A stretch of DNA of 64,000 nt from positions 1 through 64,000 of the forward strand of contig CALAJQ010000017.1 of NCBI GenBank assembly GCA_937922785.1, in the 5' to 3' direction. This document shows, one piece after another, positions 19,675 to 28,386 of the stretch. The notes beneath the pieces were generated by a model, which was given only the letters and a program-made list of their open reading frames with translations, was not told the origin of the DNA and made no database searches. Positions within the stretch are counted from its first letter, which is position 1. Each line of letters begins with the position of its first letter. This stretch comes from an uncultured Acidimicrobiales bacterium (GTDB lineage Bacteria > Actinomycetota > Acidimicrobiia > Acidimicrobiales > SZUA-35). The translations under genes were made by a program, and so were the position numbers.

Positions 19675-20487
19675 ATGGGTCTGGAGTACGAGAAGGGTCC
19701 GGTTATGAACTGGCAGACTCTTCTTAAGCTATGGAACGGCAGGCGGCAGCGCTCCCATGGGGCCGAACCTGACCGTGTGGCATCTTCTCAAGTTGCTGAT
19801 GGTGGTGTTGCTGATATAGGCAATGGCATGGCCGATCTGTATGAAACCATGAGCACTCTGCGAGCCGTCAGGCGTTTGCGGCCTGACCCAATCCCAGACG
19901 AAGTCCTAGAGCGCATTCTCCAAGCTGCTTGTTGGGCACCTACTGGCGGCAATCAGCAGCCTTGGCAAGTGGTTGTTGTTACCGATCCCGAGATCAAGCT
20001 GGCGTTGAAGAACATCTACGCGCCCGAATGGGAGAAGTACGCACAGAAGTTTCTTCACAATATTTCGGGCCTAGAAGGCGAGGCGTACGAGAAGTGGCTG
20101 AGGGTGGCTGACTCGGGTAACTATCTGGCCGAAAACCTCGAGAAGTCTCCTGCGATATTGGTGTTCTGCGCCAACCCAGCTGCGATGGCCATAACTGATG
20201 CCAAGCTGGACCGAGTTTCGATGGTGGGTGGTGGCTCGGTGTACCCAGCTGTGCAGAACCTGATGCTTGCATGTGTTGCCGAGGGATTGGGTTGCACGCT
20301 GACAACCTTGCATTGCCTGCGTGAGCCAGAGGTAAAAGATGTCCTGGGCGTGCCCGAGGGCTGGGCCACAGTTGCGTTGATTCCAATTGGGTACCCGGTA
20401 GGAAAAGGTCACGGACCGATCACACGCAAGCCGCCCTCGGCCATGGCCAGCAGGAATCGATTCGGCAATGCATGGGGCGGCGAGTGA
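19675..20487 (+). CDS. Nitroreductase family protein (N-terminal start uncertain)
   Basis: TLRAVRRLRPDPIPDEVLERILQAACWAPTGGNQQPWQVVVV. Confidence 0.88.
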   Translation: MGLEYEKGPVMNWQTLLKLWNGRRQRSHGAEPDRVASSQVADGGVADIGNGMADLYETMSTLRAVRRLRPDPIPDEVLERILQAACWAPTGGNQQPWQVVVVTDPEIKLALKNIYAPEWEKYAQKFLHNISGLEGEAYEKWLRVADSGNYLAENLEKSPAILVFCANPAAMAITDAKLDRVSMVGGGSVYPAVQNLMLACVAEGLGCTLTTLHCLREPEVKDVLGVPEGWATVALIPIGYPVGKGHGPITRKPPSAMASRNRFGNAWGGE

Positions 20488-22694
20488 CGCGTCCAGATCC
20501 GCATTGGCCTGCTGCGGCGTCGGCTCCGAACGGAGCCCCAAACGTTCTTGTCATGATGTTGGACGACGTGGGCTTTGCCGATTTTGGTTGTTATGGCTCA
20601 GAGATAGACACGCCAAACATTGATTCTCTGGCCAAGCGCGGTCTGCGTTACACGGGCTTTCACACGACGGCCATGTGTTCAACGACTCGCGCGGCCTTGT
20701 TGACCGGGCGTAATCACCATTCGGTCGGCATGGGCTGCCTCGCCAATTTCGATTCGGGCTATGAGGGGTACCGAGGCAAGATCAGCCCTCATTCGCCGAC
20801 CTTGGCGGAGTTGCTAAGGCCCCACGGCTACCGCACCTACTACACGGGAAAGTGGCACTGCACTCCGCTAACTGAAACCGGACCAACCGGACCGTTCGAC
20901 GGATGGCCACTTGGCCGGGGGTTTGATCGCTTCTACGGCTTTCTGGACGCCGAGACCGATCAGTACTCGCCCGAGCTGGTTCGAGACAACACCCACATCG
21001 AGGCCCCTGGCAACTACGAGACGGGGTATCACTTCACCGAAGACATGTTCAGAGAAGCGATTGCGTTTCTAAAGGGCCATGTTGCCGGGGTGCCCGATTC
21101 GCCGTGGTTCCTTATGGCAATGCCAGGTGCTTGTCATGCGCCGCACCAAGCTCCTGCCGATTTGATTCACAAGTACGACAAGGTTTTTGCAAAAGGCTGG
21201 GATCGAACGCGAGCTGATCGTCGCAGAAACCAGATCAATCTGGGTCTGGTCCCTTCAGGAACTGTTCTGCCCGAACGCAACTTCGGCGTATCGCCCTGGG
21301 CCGATCACTCTGAAGACGAGCAGAAGCTGTTCACCAGACTCGCAGCTGCCTATGGGGCAATGCTCGAGCATGCGGACCAACATTTCGGTCGAGTCTTGGA
21401 CTTCCTGGAAGAGTCAGGCCAAATAGATAACACCCTCATCTTTGTTCTAAGTGACAATGGCGCAAGTCAGGAAGGCGGACCGCTTGGCTTCATAAACGCG
21501 ATGGGTCCGTACAACATGGTGAAGGAGGACTTAGCGAAGAAGATCTCCCGGATTGACGACATTGGCGGGCCCGAGAGCCACAGCAACTTCCCTTGGGGTT
21601 GGGCCATGGCAGCCAACACGCCCTTGAAACGTTACAAACAAAACACCCACGGCGGAGGAGTGCGAGACCCACTTGTTGTTTCAGGACCCGGTGTTTCTGT
21701 AGGTGAGATCAGGCACAACTTCTGCCATGTTTCGGATCTCGCGCCGACAGTAATGGCGGCCATCGGGTTGGAATCGGTACAGGGATTTGAAGGCCGAAGC
21801 TTCGCCTCGACCCTGGCCACCGAAGGCGAGACCGACAAACTCACTCAGTACTTTGAGATGTTCGGCCACCGAGGCATCTGGCATGACGGATGGAAGGCCG
21901 TAGCGTTCCACCCGCCTGGCACTTCCTTCGACGAAGACCAGTGGGAGCTCTACCACCTCGATGCCGATTTCAACGAGACGCGCGATCTTGCTGGAGATCA
22001 ACCTGAGCGCTTAGCGAATCTAAAGCGACTTTGGTGGGAAGAGGCTGAGAAGTACAAAGTGCTTCCGCTGGATGATCGCTTCGCTGAGCGATTTTCTGAG
22101 AATGCCGAACGGCATAGGGGCGAGCGTACGAACTACACGTTTTGGCAGGGCATGGGTCACGTGCCGTCTGAGGTAGCGCCAGACTTGAGAAGCCGGAGCT
22201 ACACGATTGCCGCCGAGGTCGAAATCCCCGATGGCGGAGCCGAGGGTGTGCTCATTGCTCATGGTGACGCAACTTGTGGATACTCACTATTTGTCAGAGA
22301 TGGCTTGCTGGTGCATGACATGAACATTGGTGGCAACCACCAACTGTTGGAATCGACGCTGCCGATACCAACTGGTGGCTCTTGTACGCTTGGGTTTCAG
22401 ATGCGACGAACTGATAAAGGTGGCCCCTACCCCCACGGCGTCGGAACCCTGACTATCGACGGACAGCCCGCAGGGGAAATGCATACCGATCAGATCTTCT
22501 GGTTGATGATCTCGTGGTCGGGCCTCGACATCGGCTTCGATCGAGGCACAACTGTGAGCGATTATGACAACACCGGAAGGTTCATAGGCCCGTTCTCGTT
22601 TACAGGCGTGCTTCGGAAAGTAACCGTTGAGCTCAACGATGATCAGCAACTTGATCATGAAGCGGTGGGGAACAACGAATTGGCTCGTGACTAA
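20484..22694 (+). CDS. Arylsulfatase-type sulfatase
   Basis: NVLVMMLDDVGFADFGCYGSEIDTPNIDSLAKRGLRYTGFHTTAMCSTTRAALLTGRNHHSVGMG; GTGA overlap start at 20484. Confidence 0.93.
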   Translation: MTRPDPHWPAAASAPNGAPNVLVMMLDDVGFADFGCYGSEIDTPNIDSLAKRGLRYTGFHTTAMCSTTRAALLTGRNHHSVGMGCLANFDSGYEGYRGKISPHSPTLAELLRPHGYRTYYTGKWHCTPLTETGPTGPFDGWPLGRGFDRFYGFLDAETDQYSPELVRDNTHIEAPGNYETGYHFTEDMFREAIAFLKGHVAGVPDSPWFLMAMPGACHAPHQAPADLIHKYDKVFAKGWDRTRADRRRNQINLGLVPSGTVLPERNFGVSPWADHSEDEQKLFTRLAAAYGAMLEHADQHFGRVLDFLEESGQIDNTLIFVLSDNGASQEGGPLGFINAMGPYNMVKEDLAKKISRIDDIGGPESHSNFPWGWAMAANTPLKRYKQNTHGGGVRDPLVVSGPGVSVGEIRHNFCHVSDLAPTVMAAIGLESVQGFEGRSFASTLATEGETDKLTQYFEMFGHRGIWHDGWKAVAFHPPGTSFDEDQWELYHLDADFNETRDLAGDQPERLANLKRLWWEEAEKYKVLPLDDRFAERFSENAERHRGERTNYTFWQGMGHVPSEVAPDLRSRSYTIAAEVEIPDGGAEGVLIAHGDATCGYSLFVRDGLLVHDMNIGGNHQLLESTLPIPTGGSCTLGFQMRRTDKGGPYPHGVGTLTIDGQPAGEMHTDQIFWLMISWSGLDIGFDRGTTVSDYDNTGRFIGPFSFTGVLRKVTVELNDDQQLDHEAVGNNELARD

Positions 22695-23208
22695 TAGCTC
22701 ACCTCACAGGATTGAACTTGGCACGGCCAGTCAGATCGCCCGGATCCAGGCTGTGGAGGTCCAGGCGGGCGAGCTGTTTCGTGGCATAGGGATGGAGGAA
22801 ATCGCCGATGCTGAACCTCCTTCAGCTGCATCGATACAAACTCACATCGATGCTGGGACGTTATGGGTAGCGATCGTGGACGAGGTCGTTGTCGGGTACT
22901 TAACGGCTTCGTCACTGGACGGCGAGGGCCACATTGACCAGGTCAGCGTTACCCCTCAGATGAGCGGCCGTGGAATCGGTACCGAGCTGATCTCCGAGGC
23001 GTGCCGCTGGGCTAGTGCCAATGGATTCAGTTCTATCTCGCTCACAACCTTTGCCGAAGTTCCCTGGAACGGCCTGCTGTATGGCAGGCGAGGCTTTGTT
23101 GAAGTTGAGCAGGCTGACTTGTCCGCCGAGCTTGCCAGAATCCGCGCCCAAGAGACGGCTGAGGGTCTGGATATAGCGCCTCGCATAGTCATGCGCCGGA
23201 TGTTGTAG
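22687..23208 (+). CDS. GNAT family N-acetyltransferase
   Basis: IDQVSVTPQMSGRGIGTELISEACRWASANGF. Confidence 0.9.
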   Translation: MTNSSPHRIELGTASQIARIQAVEVQAGELFRGIGMEEIADAEPPSAASIQTHIDAGTLWVAIVDEVVVGYLTASSLDGEGHIDQVSVTPQMSGRGIGTELISEACRWASANGFSSISLTTFAEVPWNGLLYGRRGFVEVEQADLSAELARIRAQETAEGLDIAPRIVMRRML

Positions 23209-23220
23209 CTCAGGCCGGGG

Positions 23221-23922
23221 TTAGACCGCCAGGAAGTTCGTGTTTAGTAGCTCAGTGCTTTGGCCGGCCAAGGACCGGTCCGTTGCAACCAAATCGATTT
23301 GGCTGATGCCCTCACCACGCGCTCCGGCTTGAGTGAAGCGGATGTCGGCATCGTCGAGGCTGATGACTCCATCAATGGCGGGCCGGTCAACAATCGCCGC
23401 CCACGTTCTGCTTACTAGCTCGAGATCCTGCACTTGGATTTCGACCGCACTGATCGAGCTGAAGTTGACGGCGCCACTGTTTGTCCATTGGTCGCCAGCC
23501 CAAGGCCAAGCACTGGGCTCTTCGGTCTTGTCGATGGACAGTATCGCCCCGCCGTTGTCCTTCGGGTGGAGGTGAAGCCCCAAGACTCCCTCGCCCTGAG
23601 CTTCGAACACTGTTCGAATGTTGTTGTCTGAAAGTCGCCTTCGAAGCGACACCAGATCGTCCACCTGAAGAATGACCATGTAGCCGGTGTCACCGCCGCG
23701 CTTTTGGATATAGCGTCCGGCGGTCGTGTTGTCCTGTGTGGGTGAGACGATTTCCAGGAACTGATCACCAACAGCGAAAAGGCCGTTGTGTAGCCCGAAG
23801 TGGCCCACGCCGGGATCGCGAAAGCACACGCCAGCTCCGAGGTATCGGCTGAGCTGGGTCTCTGTGGTCTCTAGATCTGTGGCGGCAAGAGCGAGTTGGC
23901 GAAGTCGAAGCACAACAATCAA
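23221..23922 (-). CDS. VOC/glyoxalase-like domain protein
   Basis: VLRLRQLALAATDLETTETQLSRYLGAGVCFRDPGVGHFGLHN...; 233 aa. Confidence 0.8.
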   Translation of the reverse strand: MIVVLRLRQLALAATDLETTETQLSRYLGAGVCFRDPGVGHFGLHNGLFAVGDQFLEIVSPTQDNTTAGRYIQKRGGDTGYMVILQVDDLVSLRRRLSDNNIRTVFEAQGEGVLGLHLHPKDNGGAILSIDKTEEPSAWPWAGDQWTNSGAVNFSSISAVEIQVQDLELVSRTWAAIVDRPAIDGVISLDDADIRFTQAGARGEGISQIDLVATDRSLAGQSTELLNTNFLAV

Positions 23923-24947
23923 CCGAACCCGGTGAGGAACGCAGCGACATTGGTTCCAATGGCTTCAACTGCGTACCCGCCCTCTTGAACGACCACGGTT
24001 GGCAAGCCAAGGCCGGCAATCCGGGCCGCGATGACCGGATAGTCGCTTGTGTCTAGCAAGAACCGTGAAATCGGATCACCCTTGAACGTGTCTACCCCAA
24101 GTGACACGACTATGGCCTCGGCGCCGGAGTCGGCGATTCGGCCCAGCGCAAGATTTAGAGCAGCACCCCAGCTTTCAATTCCGGTTCCGTGGGGGAGCGG
24201 AAGGTTGAGATTCCAGCCGGCGCCGGCGCCGGTTCCTGTTTCGCCGGCGTGGCCCGCAAAGTAAGGAAACTCGACTTTGGGATCGGCATGAATTGAGGCA
24301 AACAATACATCGCTGCGTTCATAGAAGATCGATTGAGTCCCATTTCCGTGGTGATAATCGACGTCTAGCACCGCAACTCTTGAAGCGCCCTTATCAAGCA
24401 ATCGTTGGGCGGCAATCGCTGCGTTGTTTAGGTAGCAGTAGCCCCCAAACTGATCGACCCCGGCGTGGTGCCCAGGTGGTCGGCAAAGGCCAAACGCTGT
24501 GGGGTTTGGATCACTGGAGTTTATGACCGCGTCGGCGGCAGTCTGGGCGATCGCCGCAGCTTCGGATGCAGCGTTCCACGTGCCAGCAACGATCGAGCAA
24601 TCGGCAGCAAAGCTGTAGTAGCCAAGCTGGCCGATGAGGCTTTCTGGAATCGTCGAGTTCATGCCCCTCACTGGCCACGTGAAGCCAATCGCAGCACTTC
24701 CAGCATCGGGTTGCTCGGTCCAGCGACTCCAAGCTGTCTTCAAGAAGGTTATGTAGTCGGCGGAATGAACTCTGGTCAGGAGGTCACGGTCAAGAGTGTC
24801 AGGGGCAACGAATTCGTGCTCTGCTTCCATCAAGGCCGCGCTGATTAGATCGGCCCGATCGGGGCCATCCCAAGACTTTATGAGTTCCGAACCGGCTAGT
24901 TCGAGGCTGTGATGCTGGCGATGCACGTCTGAGCGAACAACCAACAT
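23919..24947 (-). CDS. Histone deacetylase family / acetylpolyamine amidohydrolase-like protein
   Basis: RPPGHHAGVDQFGGYCYLNNAAIAAQ; VAVLDVDYHHGNGTQSIFY; zinc-hydrolase motifs. Confidence 0.95.
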   Translation of the reverse strand: MLVVRSDVHRQHHSLELAGSELIKSWDGPDRADLISAALMEAEHEFVAPDTLDRDLLTRVHSADYITFLKTAWSRWTEQPDAGSAAIGFTWPVRGMNSTIPESLIGQLGYYSFAADCSIVAGTWNAASEAAAIAQTAADAVINSSDPNPTAFGLCRPPGHHAGVDQFGGYCYLNNAAIAAQRLLDKGASRVAVLDVDYHHGNGTQSIFYERSDVLFASIHADPKVEFPYFAGHAGETGTGAGAGWNLNLPLPHGTGIESWGAALNLALGRIADSGAEAIVVSLGVDTFKGDPISRFLLDTSDYPVIAARIAGLGLPTVVVQEGGYAVEAIGTNVAAFLTGFG

Positions 24948-24950
24948 CTC

Positions 24951-25247
24951 CTAGTCACTCAGGCCGAACGTTGCTAACAATCCGGTGATCTCCAGAATAC
25001 GTTTGACCGAGTCAGTAGGGTTCTTCAACACCAGCACAGCGCCGTCGCCCTCAAGCTCGGCTTTGATCTTTAGCACGGTGCTTATCCCTGAAGAGTCAAT
25101 AAAAGTCATCTGAGCCAGATCGACGGTGAGGGTGTCTCCCGATCGGGTGCCGCTGCGGAGCGCCTCAGCAAAGTCTGCACAGTTGTCAGCATCGACCTCG
25201 CCTATCACCGACGCACACCATCGGTCAGAAAACACCACTTGCATCAA
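24951..25247 (-). CDS. STAS-domain anti-sigma factor antagonist
   Basis: VDLAQMTFIDSSGISTVLKIKAELEG with intact phosphoacceptor Ser motif. Confidence 0.92.
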   Translation of the reverse strand: MMQVVFSDRWCASVIGEVDADNCADFAEALRSGTRSGDTLTVDLAQMTFIDSSGISTVLKIKAELEGDGAVLVLKNPTDSVKRILEITGLLATFGLSD

Positions 25248-25321
25248 ACGCCCCTTGCTCTCAAATTCAACATGAGTCTAGCCACCGTCAGTGCTCACTA
25301 TTGGATGTAGATTGATGATCT

Positions 25322-25729
25322 ATGACTTCAAACTCTTCTGCCGGAGTGTCCAGCCAGGTCGACGGGGTTGTTCTTCGCTTTCCAGCCAAGCCGGGATATC
25401 TATCGTTGTGCAGGGTTAACGCGTCAACCGTCGGATCGATGTTGGGCTTTAACCTTGATGAATTGGATGACTTGCGACTAGCGGTCAACGAGTCAGTGAC
25501 TTGGCTGTTATTGGGGTCCGGGTCAGCGGAAGGCATCGTTGAACTTGAACTAGAGGGTTCCGATGGTGAGCTTCGATTGGTGGCCACTCGACATCAGGCC
25601 GGCTTAACTGATGAGCCCGTGGACGATCTCGTGGGCGCAATACTGGGCGCAACGGTCGATTCGTATGCAACTTCAAGCAGTACTGACCGCAGGCAGATGA
25701 GGTTCGCCAAGCGGGCTAGCTTCGAATGA
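25322..25729 (+). CDS. RsbW/UsfX-like anti-sigma factor with degenerate HATPase N-box
   Basis: DLRLAVNESVTWLLLGSG; overlaps the downstream sigma gene by 4 bp (25726-25729). Confidence 0.8.
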   Translation: MTSNSSAGVSSQVDGVVLRFPAKPGYLSLCRVNASTVGSMLGFNLDELDDLRLAVNESVTWLLLGSGSAEGIVELELEGSDGELRLVATRHQAGLTDEPVDDLVGAILGATVDSYATSSSTDRRQMRFAKRASFE

Positions 25730-26472
25730 CCGAGGCGCGAGATCTCGAACGAGATCGGCTTTTCGCAAGATACTCAGACACCAAGATTGCCGCAGATAGA
25801 GATTCTCTACTGGCGTCGTACACGCCGCTGGCGAACTTCTTTGCCAATCGATACAGCAGGCGTGGTGTGGATCTTGAAGACCTGCGCCAAGTAGCTCAAC
25901 TCGGGCTCGTCGCTGCTCTGGATCGGTTCGATCCAGAGGTTGGCGTGAAGTTTGCAACCTTTGCTGGGCGAACCATAGATGGCGAACTCAAACGTTACTT
26001 TCGCGACAAGACCTGGGCCGTTCGCGTTCCTAGGTCACTCAAAGAGATTTCGGTCGAAGTTCGCGATGCCGCAGCACTTCTCACATCCGAGCTTGGGAAG
26101 TCTCCGACGGTACCCCAACTTGCCGAGGTAACCGGACACTCTGAGGATGTGGTGATCGAGGCGCTTGACGTTCAGTCGAGCGGCTACCGGGCTCACAGCC
26201 TGGAGGCCCCGGTTGGATCGGAGGACGGACTAACAATCGGTGATGGATTGGCGTCTGAGCGCCGTGAGATTGAGATTAGCGATATCAAGATGGCAGTTGA
26301 ATCGATGCTGTTGACCCTTGAAGATCGTGAACGCAGAATTCTGAAGTTGCGATTCTTCGAAGATAAGTCTCAACGCGAGATTGCCGACGAACTTGGAATC
26401 AGTCAAATGCACGTCAGCCGGATAATCAGAACCACGCTTGAAGGGCTCCGCACTGAACTTGACCCGTCCTAG
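25726..26472 (+). CDS. sigF: SigB/SigF/SigG-family RNA polymerase sigma factor
   Basis: Sigma-2 (DLRQVAQLGLVAALDRFDPEVGVKFATFAGRTIDGELKRYFRD), sigma-3, and sigma-4 HTH REIADELGISQMHVSRI. Confidence 0.93.
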   Translation: MTEARDLERDRLFARYSDTKIAADRDSLLASYTPLANFFANRYSRRGVDLEDLRQVAQLGLVAALDRFDPEVGVKFATFAGRTIDGELKRYFRDKTWAVRVPRSLKEISVEVRDAAALLTSELGKSPTVPQLAEVTGHSEDVVIEALDVQSSGYRAHSLEAPVGSEDGLTIGDGLASERREIEISDIKMAVESMLLTLEDRERRILKLRFFEDKSQREIADELGISQMHVSRIIRTTLEGLRTELDPS

Positions 26473-26490
26473 GCCGACAATGCCTAGTGT

Positions 26491-26934
26491 TTAAACTTCC
26501 AGCGAGACCGCAACAGTTGTTGACCCGTTAGCAACCGAAACTGCGACCGACTTAGCTACTGCCCGAACGATCGCTAGGCCGCGACCTCTGTCCGATTCTT
26601 CAGGGGGCATAGCGGCTGGGGTTGCCTCGAAGGGTTTGCCTTCGTTGCTGACCGTCAACAGAAGCTGATCCTCTAATTGGGCCTCGACTTTTATCATCGA
26701 ACCACCAACGGCAGCCTCGCTGGCGTTGCTCGCAAGCTCGTTAGCAACTAGCAATAGGTCAGCGCGGATATGGCCTAAGCCGGCATCGTCGATCCATTGC
26801 CCAAGCGCGCCACGAACATCTTTTAGTTTCAGATCACTTGCGGCTACAGCGAACTCAAATGCGTCAGGCGCTGGCTGGGCGGTTGGCACCCCGAGATCGT
26901 AGTTGCTCAGGCTTTCGTTCAATAGGTCCGCCAT
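26491..26934 (-). CDS. RsbW-like ATP-binding (HATPase_c) protein
   Basis: N-box ANELASNA, G-box DRGRGLAIV intact. Confidence 0.87.
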   Translation of the reverse strand: MADLLNESLSNYDLGVPTAQPAPDAFEFAVAASDLKLKDVRGALGQWIDDAGLGHIRADLLLVANELASNASEAAVGGSMIKVEAQLEDQLLLTVSNEGKPFEATPAAMPPEESDRGRGLAIVRAVAKSVAVSVANGSTTVAVSLEV

Positions 26935-27410
26935 ACGACCACGCTTGTTCGCTTCGAGTCATGGCTTGCGACTGTGCCATCGGTTAGTTCACTGATAAGA
27001 GCCAGTCCCCGGCCCCGATCGCTTGAGTCACCGGCCGCCTCCGGCAGAGTCTTGGCAAGTGTCACCAAGTTCGCCTCGGCCTTGTTCTCCAGCTTGGGGT
27101 GTTCCCAAGTGCCAACGTTCAGAACTTCACAGCGAATCCTCTTATTGTCTGTCTCGGCCCGCTCTATCTCAACTCGGTCTATCTCAACTTCGACGATTAG
27201 TTCAGACGCTGGCGGGGCGGCATTCACCGCATTCGAAAGCAACTCGGTGATTATAAGGTCCCAACCTTCGGCTGGAGCTCCGATAAAGACCAACCAACGG
27301 GTCACCCACAGGCGGGCAGGGCTCAAGAAAGTCGTGTCCGAAGGGAACTTCAGTCTGAAGTTGCTGTCGGACTGACTCAACTGGATGCCGCTGTCCAAAG
27401 AGGTTGTCAC
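26919..27410 (-). CDS. RsbW-like ATP-binding (HATPase_c) protein
   Basis: N-box ITELLSNAV, G-box DRGRGLALI intact. GTG start 27410 inferred from promoter geometry; the ORF extends to 27521. Confidence 0.85.
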   Translation of the reverse strand: MTTSLDSGIQLSQSDSNFRLKFPSDTTFLSPARLWVTRWLVFIGAPAEGWDLIITELLSNAVNAAPPASELIVEVEIDRVEIERAETDNKRIRCEVLNVGTWEHPKLENKAEANLVTLAKTLPEAAGDSSDRGRGLALISELTDGTVASHDSKRTSVVVWRTY

Positions 27411-27419
27411 ATTGGGTAC

Positions 27420-27444
27420 GTACCCAGATGAAACAGTCCTAAAC
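27420..27444 (-). promoter_or_regulatory. SigF-type promoter GGTTT-N15-GGGTAC
   Basis: Minus strand: GTTT 27444-27441, 15 nt, GGGTAC 27425-27420; 9 nt to GTG 27410. Matches the recalled actinobacterial SigF consensus GGTTT-N15-17-GGGTA. Confidence 0.75.
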
Positions 27445-27503
27445 CTTGTTGCTAAGAAATCTTGCGAACAAAATGTGTAAGGAAATAGATTCTTCGCACA
27501 AAG

Positions 27504-27528
27504 GTTTGAACTCGGTAGCACTGGGTAT
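27504..27528 (+). promoter_or_regulatory. SigF-type promoter GGTTT-N15-GGGTAT
   Basis: GTTT 27504-27507, 15 nt, GGGTAT 27523-27528; 9 nt to ATG 27538. Confidence 0.78.
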
Positions 27529-27537
27529 CACTTCAAC

Positions 27538-28302
27538 ATGAGTTCTTCTGTTGAATGGATGCACCAAGGGCCGCTTGCTGAGCAAGGTCAGTATGTCGTC
27601 AACGGTGTCTCTCTCCGAGATTTAGCAATGAAACCCGGACCGTTTTTGACCTACTACTTAGGCCAAGGTTCAGGGCACAAAGATCACCTGAGTCGCTTCC
27701 TCTCAGCCCACACCGATATGGCTCGTGATGCGGTAGATGCTGCGGTTCGTGCTTGCCCCGATGAAGTCTTGGAAGGTTCAGTATGTGTGGTCTCCAGCTC
27801 GAGCTGTTCGGGCCAAGTGTTCGCCTTGTCGGAGCCAATGTCAGTTGACGTCATCCGCTTCGGGACCGTGCCGTCGTTTGGTCTGCTTCTGCAGTCGATC
27901 CAGACCCCCTCACCTAGGGATGAAGCGATCACCGAAGAACTTGGCCGGTTCGCAGCCGCACGGGAACAAGGTATGGCCGCCGAGGAAAGTGATGTTATTC
28001 AGGCCGTCAGATCAGGATTGGCAACTTCTGTCCTGGTTCATGACGACCCAGCCGACAACAGATTGTTGGGTCAGGACAGAATGGTAGACCTCGTTACTAG
28101 CTCGGCTCTGCTGCACGGCCTGCCGCTGACCATAATTCCGTCGGTGGCAAGTGACCGAGGCCCACTTGGCGGGGTAGGGGCGATATTGCGCCCAGATGCC
28201 CTAGTCCGACAACTCAACCCCAAGATTATCGAGGCAGTTTCGGCTGCGACCTACAGGATCGATCGCGCGCCGCAGTATTCCCAGCGTGCCAAAGGCGCCT
28301 AG
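27538..28302 (+). CDS. Bacterial eRF1-like (baeRF/Vms1-type, Rv2629-like) protein
   Basis: Overall layout plus C-terminal VSSALLHGLPLTIIPSVASDRGPLGGVGAILR typical of baeRF proteins; 254 aa. Confidence 0.6.
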   Translation: MSSSVEWMHQGPLAEQGQYVVNGVSLRDLAMKPGPFLTYYLGQGSGHKDHLSRFLSAHTDMARDAVDAAVRACPDEVLEGSVCVVSSSSCSGQVFALSEPMSVDVIRFGTVPSFGLLLQSIQTPSPRDEAITEELGRFAAAREQGMAAEESDVIQAVRSGLATSVLVHDDPADNRLLGQDRMVDLVTSSALLHGLPLTIIPSVASDRGPLGGVGAILRPDALVRQLNPKIIEAVSAATYRIDRAPQYSQRAKGA

Positions 28303-28332
28303 GCGGAGGCTTTACAGCCAAAGTCGACGGCA

Positions 28333-28375
28333 GACAGCAACCCCTCTGTTGGACGAGGGGTTGCTGTCATTTTTC
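28333..28375 (+). terminator. Rho-independent terminator (14-bp perfect stem GACAGCAACCCCTC/GAGGGGTTGCTGTC, ATTTTT tail)
   Basis: Stem 28333-28346 / 28355-28368, 8-nt loop, T-tract. Confidence 0.95.
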
Positions 28376-28386
28376 GGCAGTCCTTT

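Noticed and set aside
20071-20541. Minus-strand 156-aa ORF
   Set aside because: Antisense to the nitroreductase and sulfatase genes; no domain.
28333-28375. Treating the long stem after the eRF1-like gene as a novel RNA
   Set aside because: Perfect stem plus T-tract right after a stop codon is fully explained as an intrinsic terminator.
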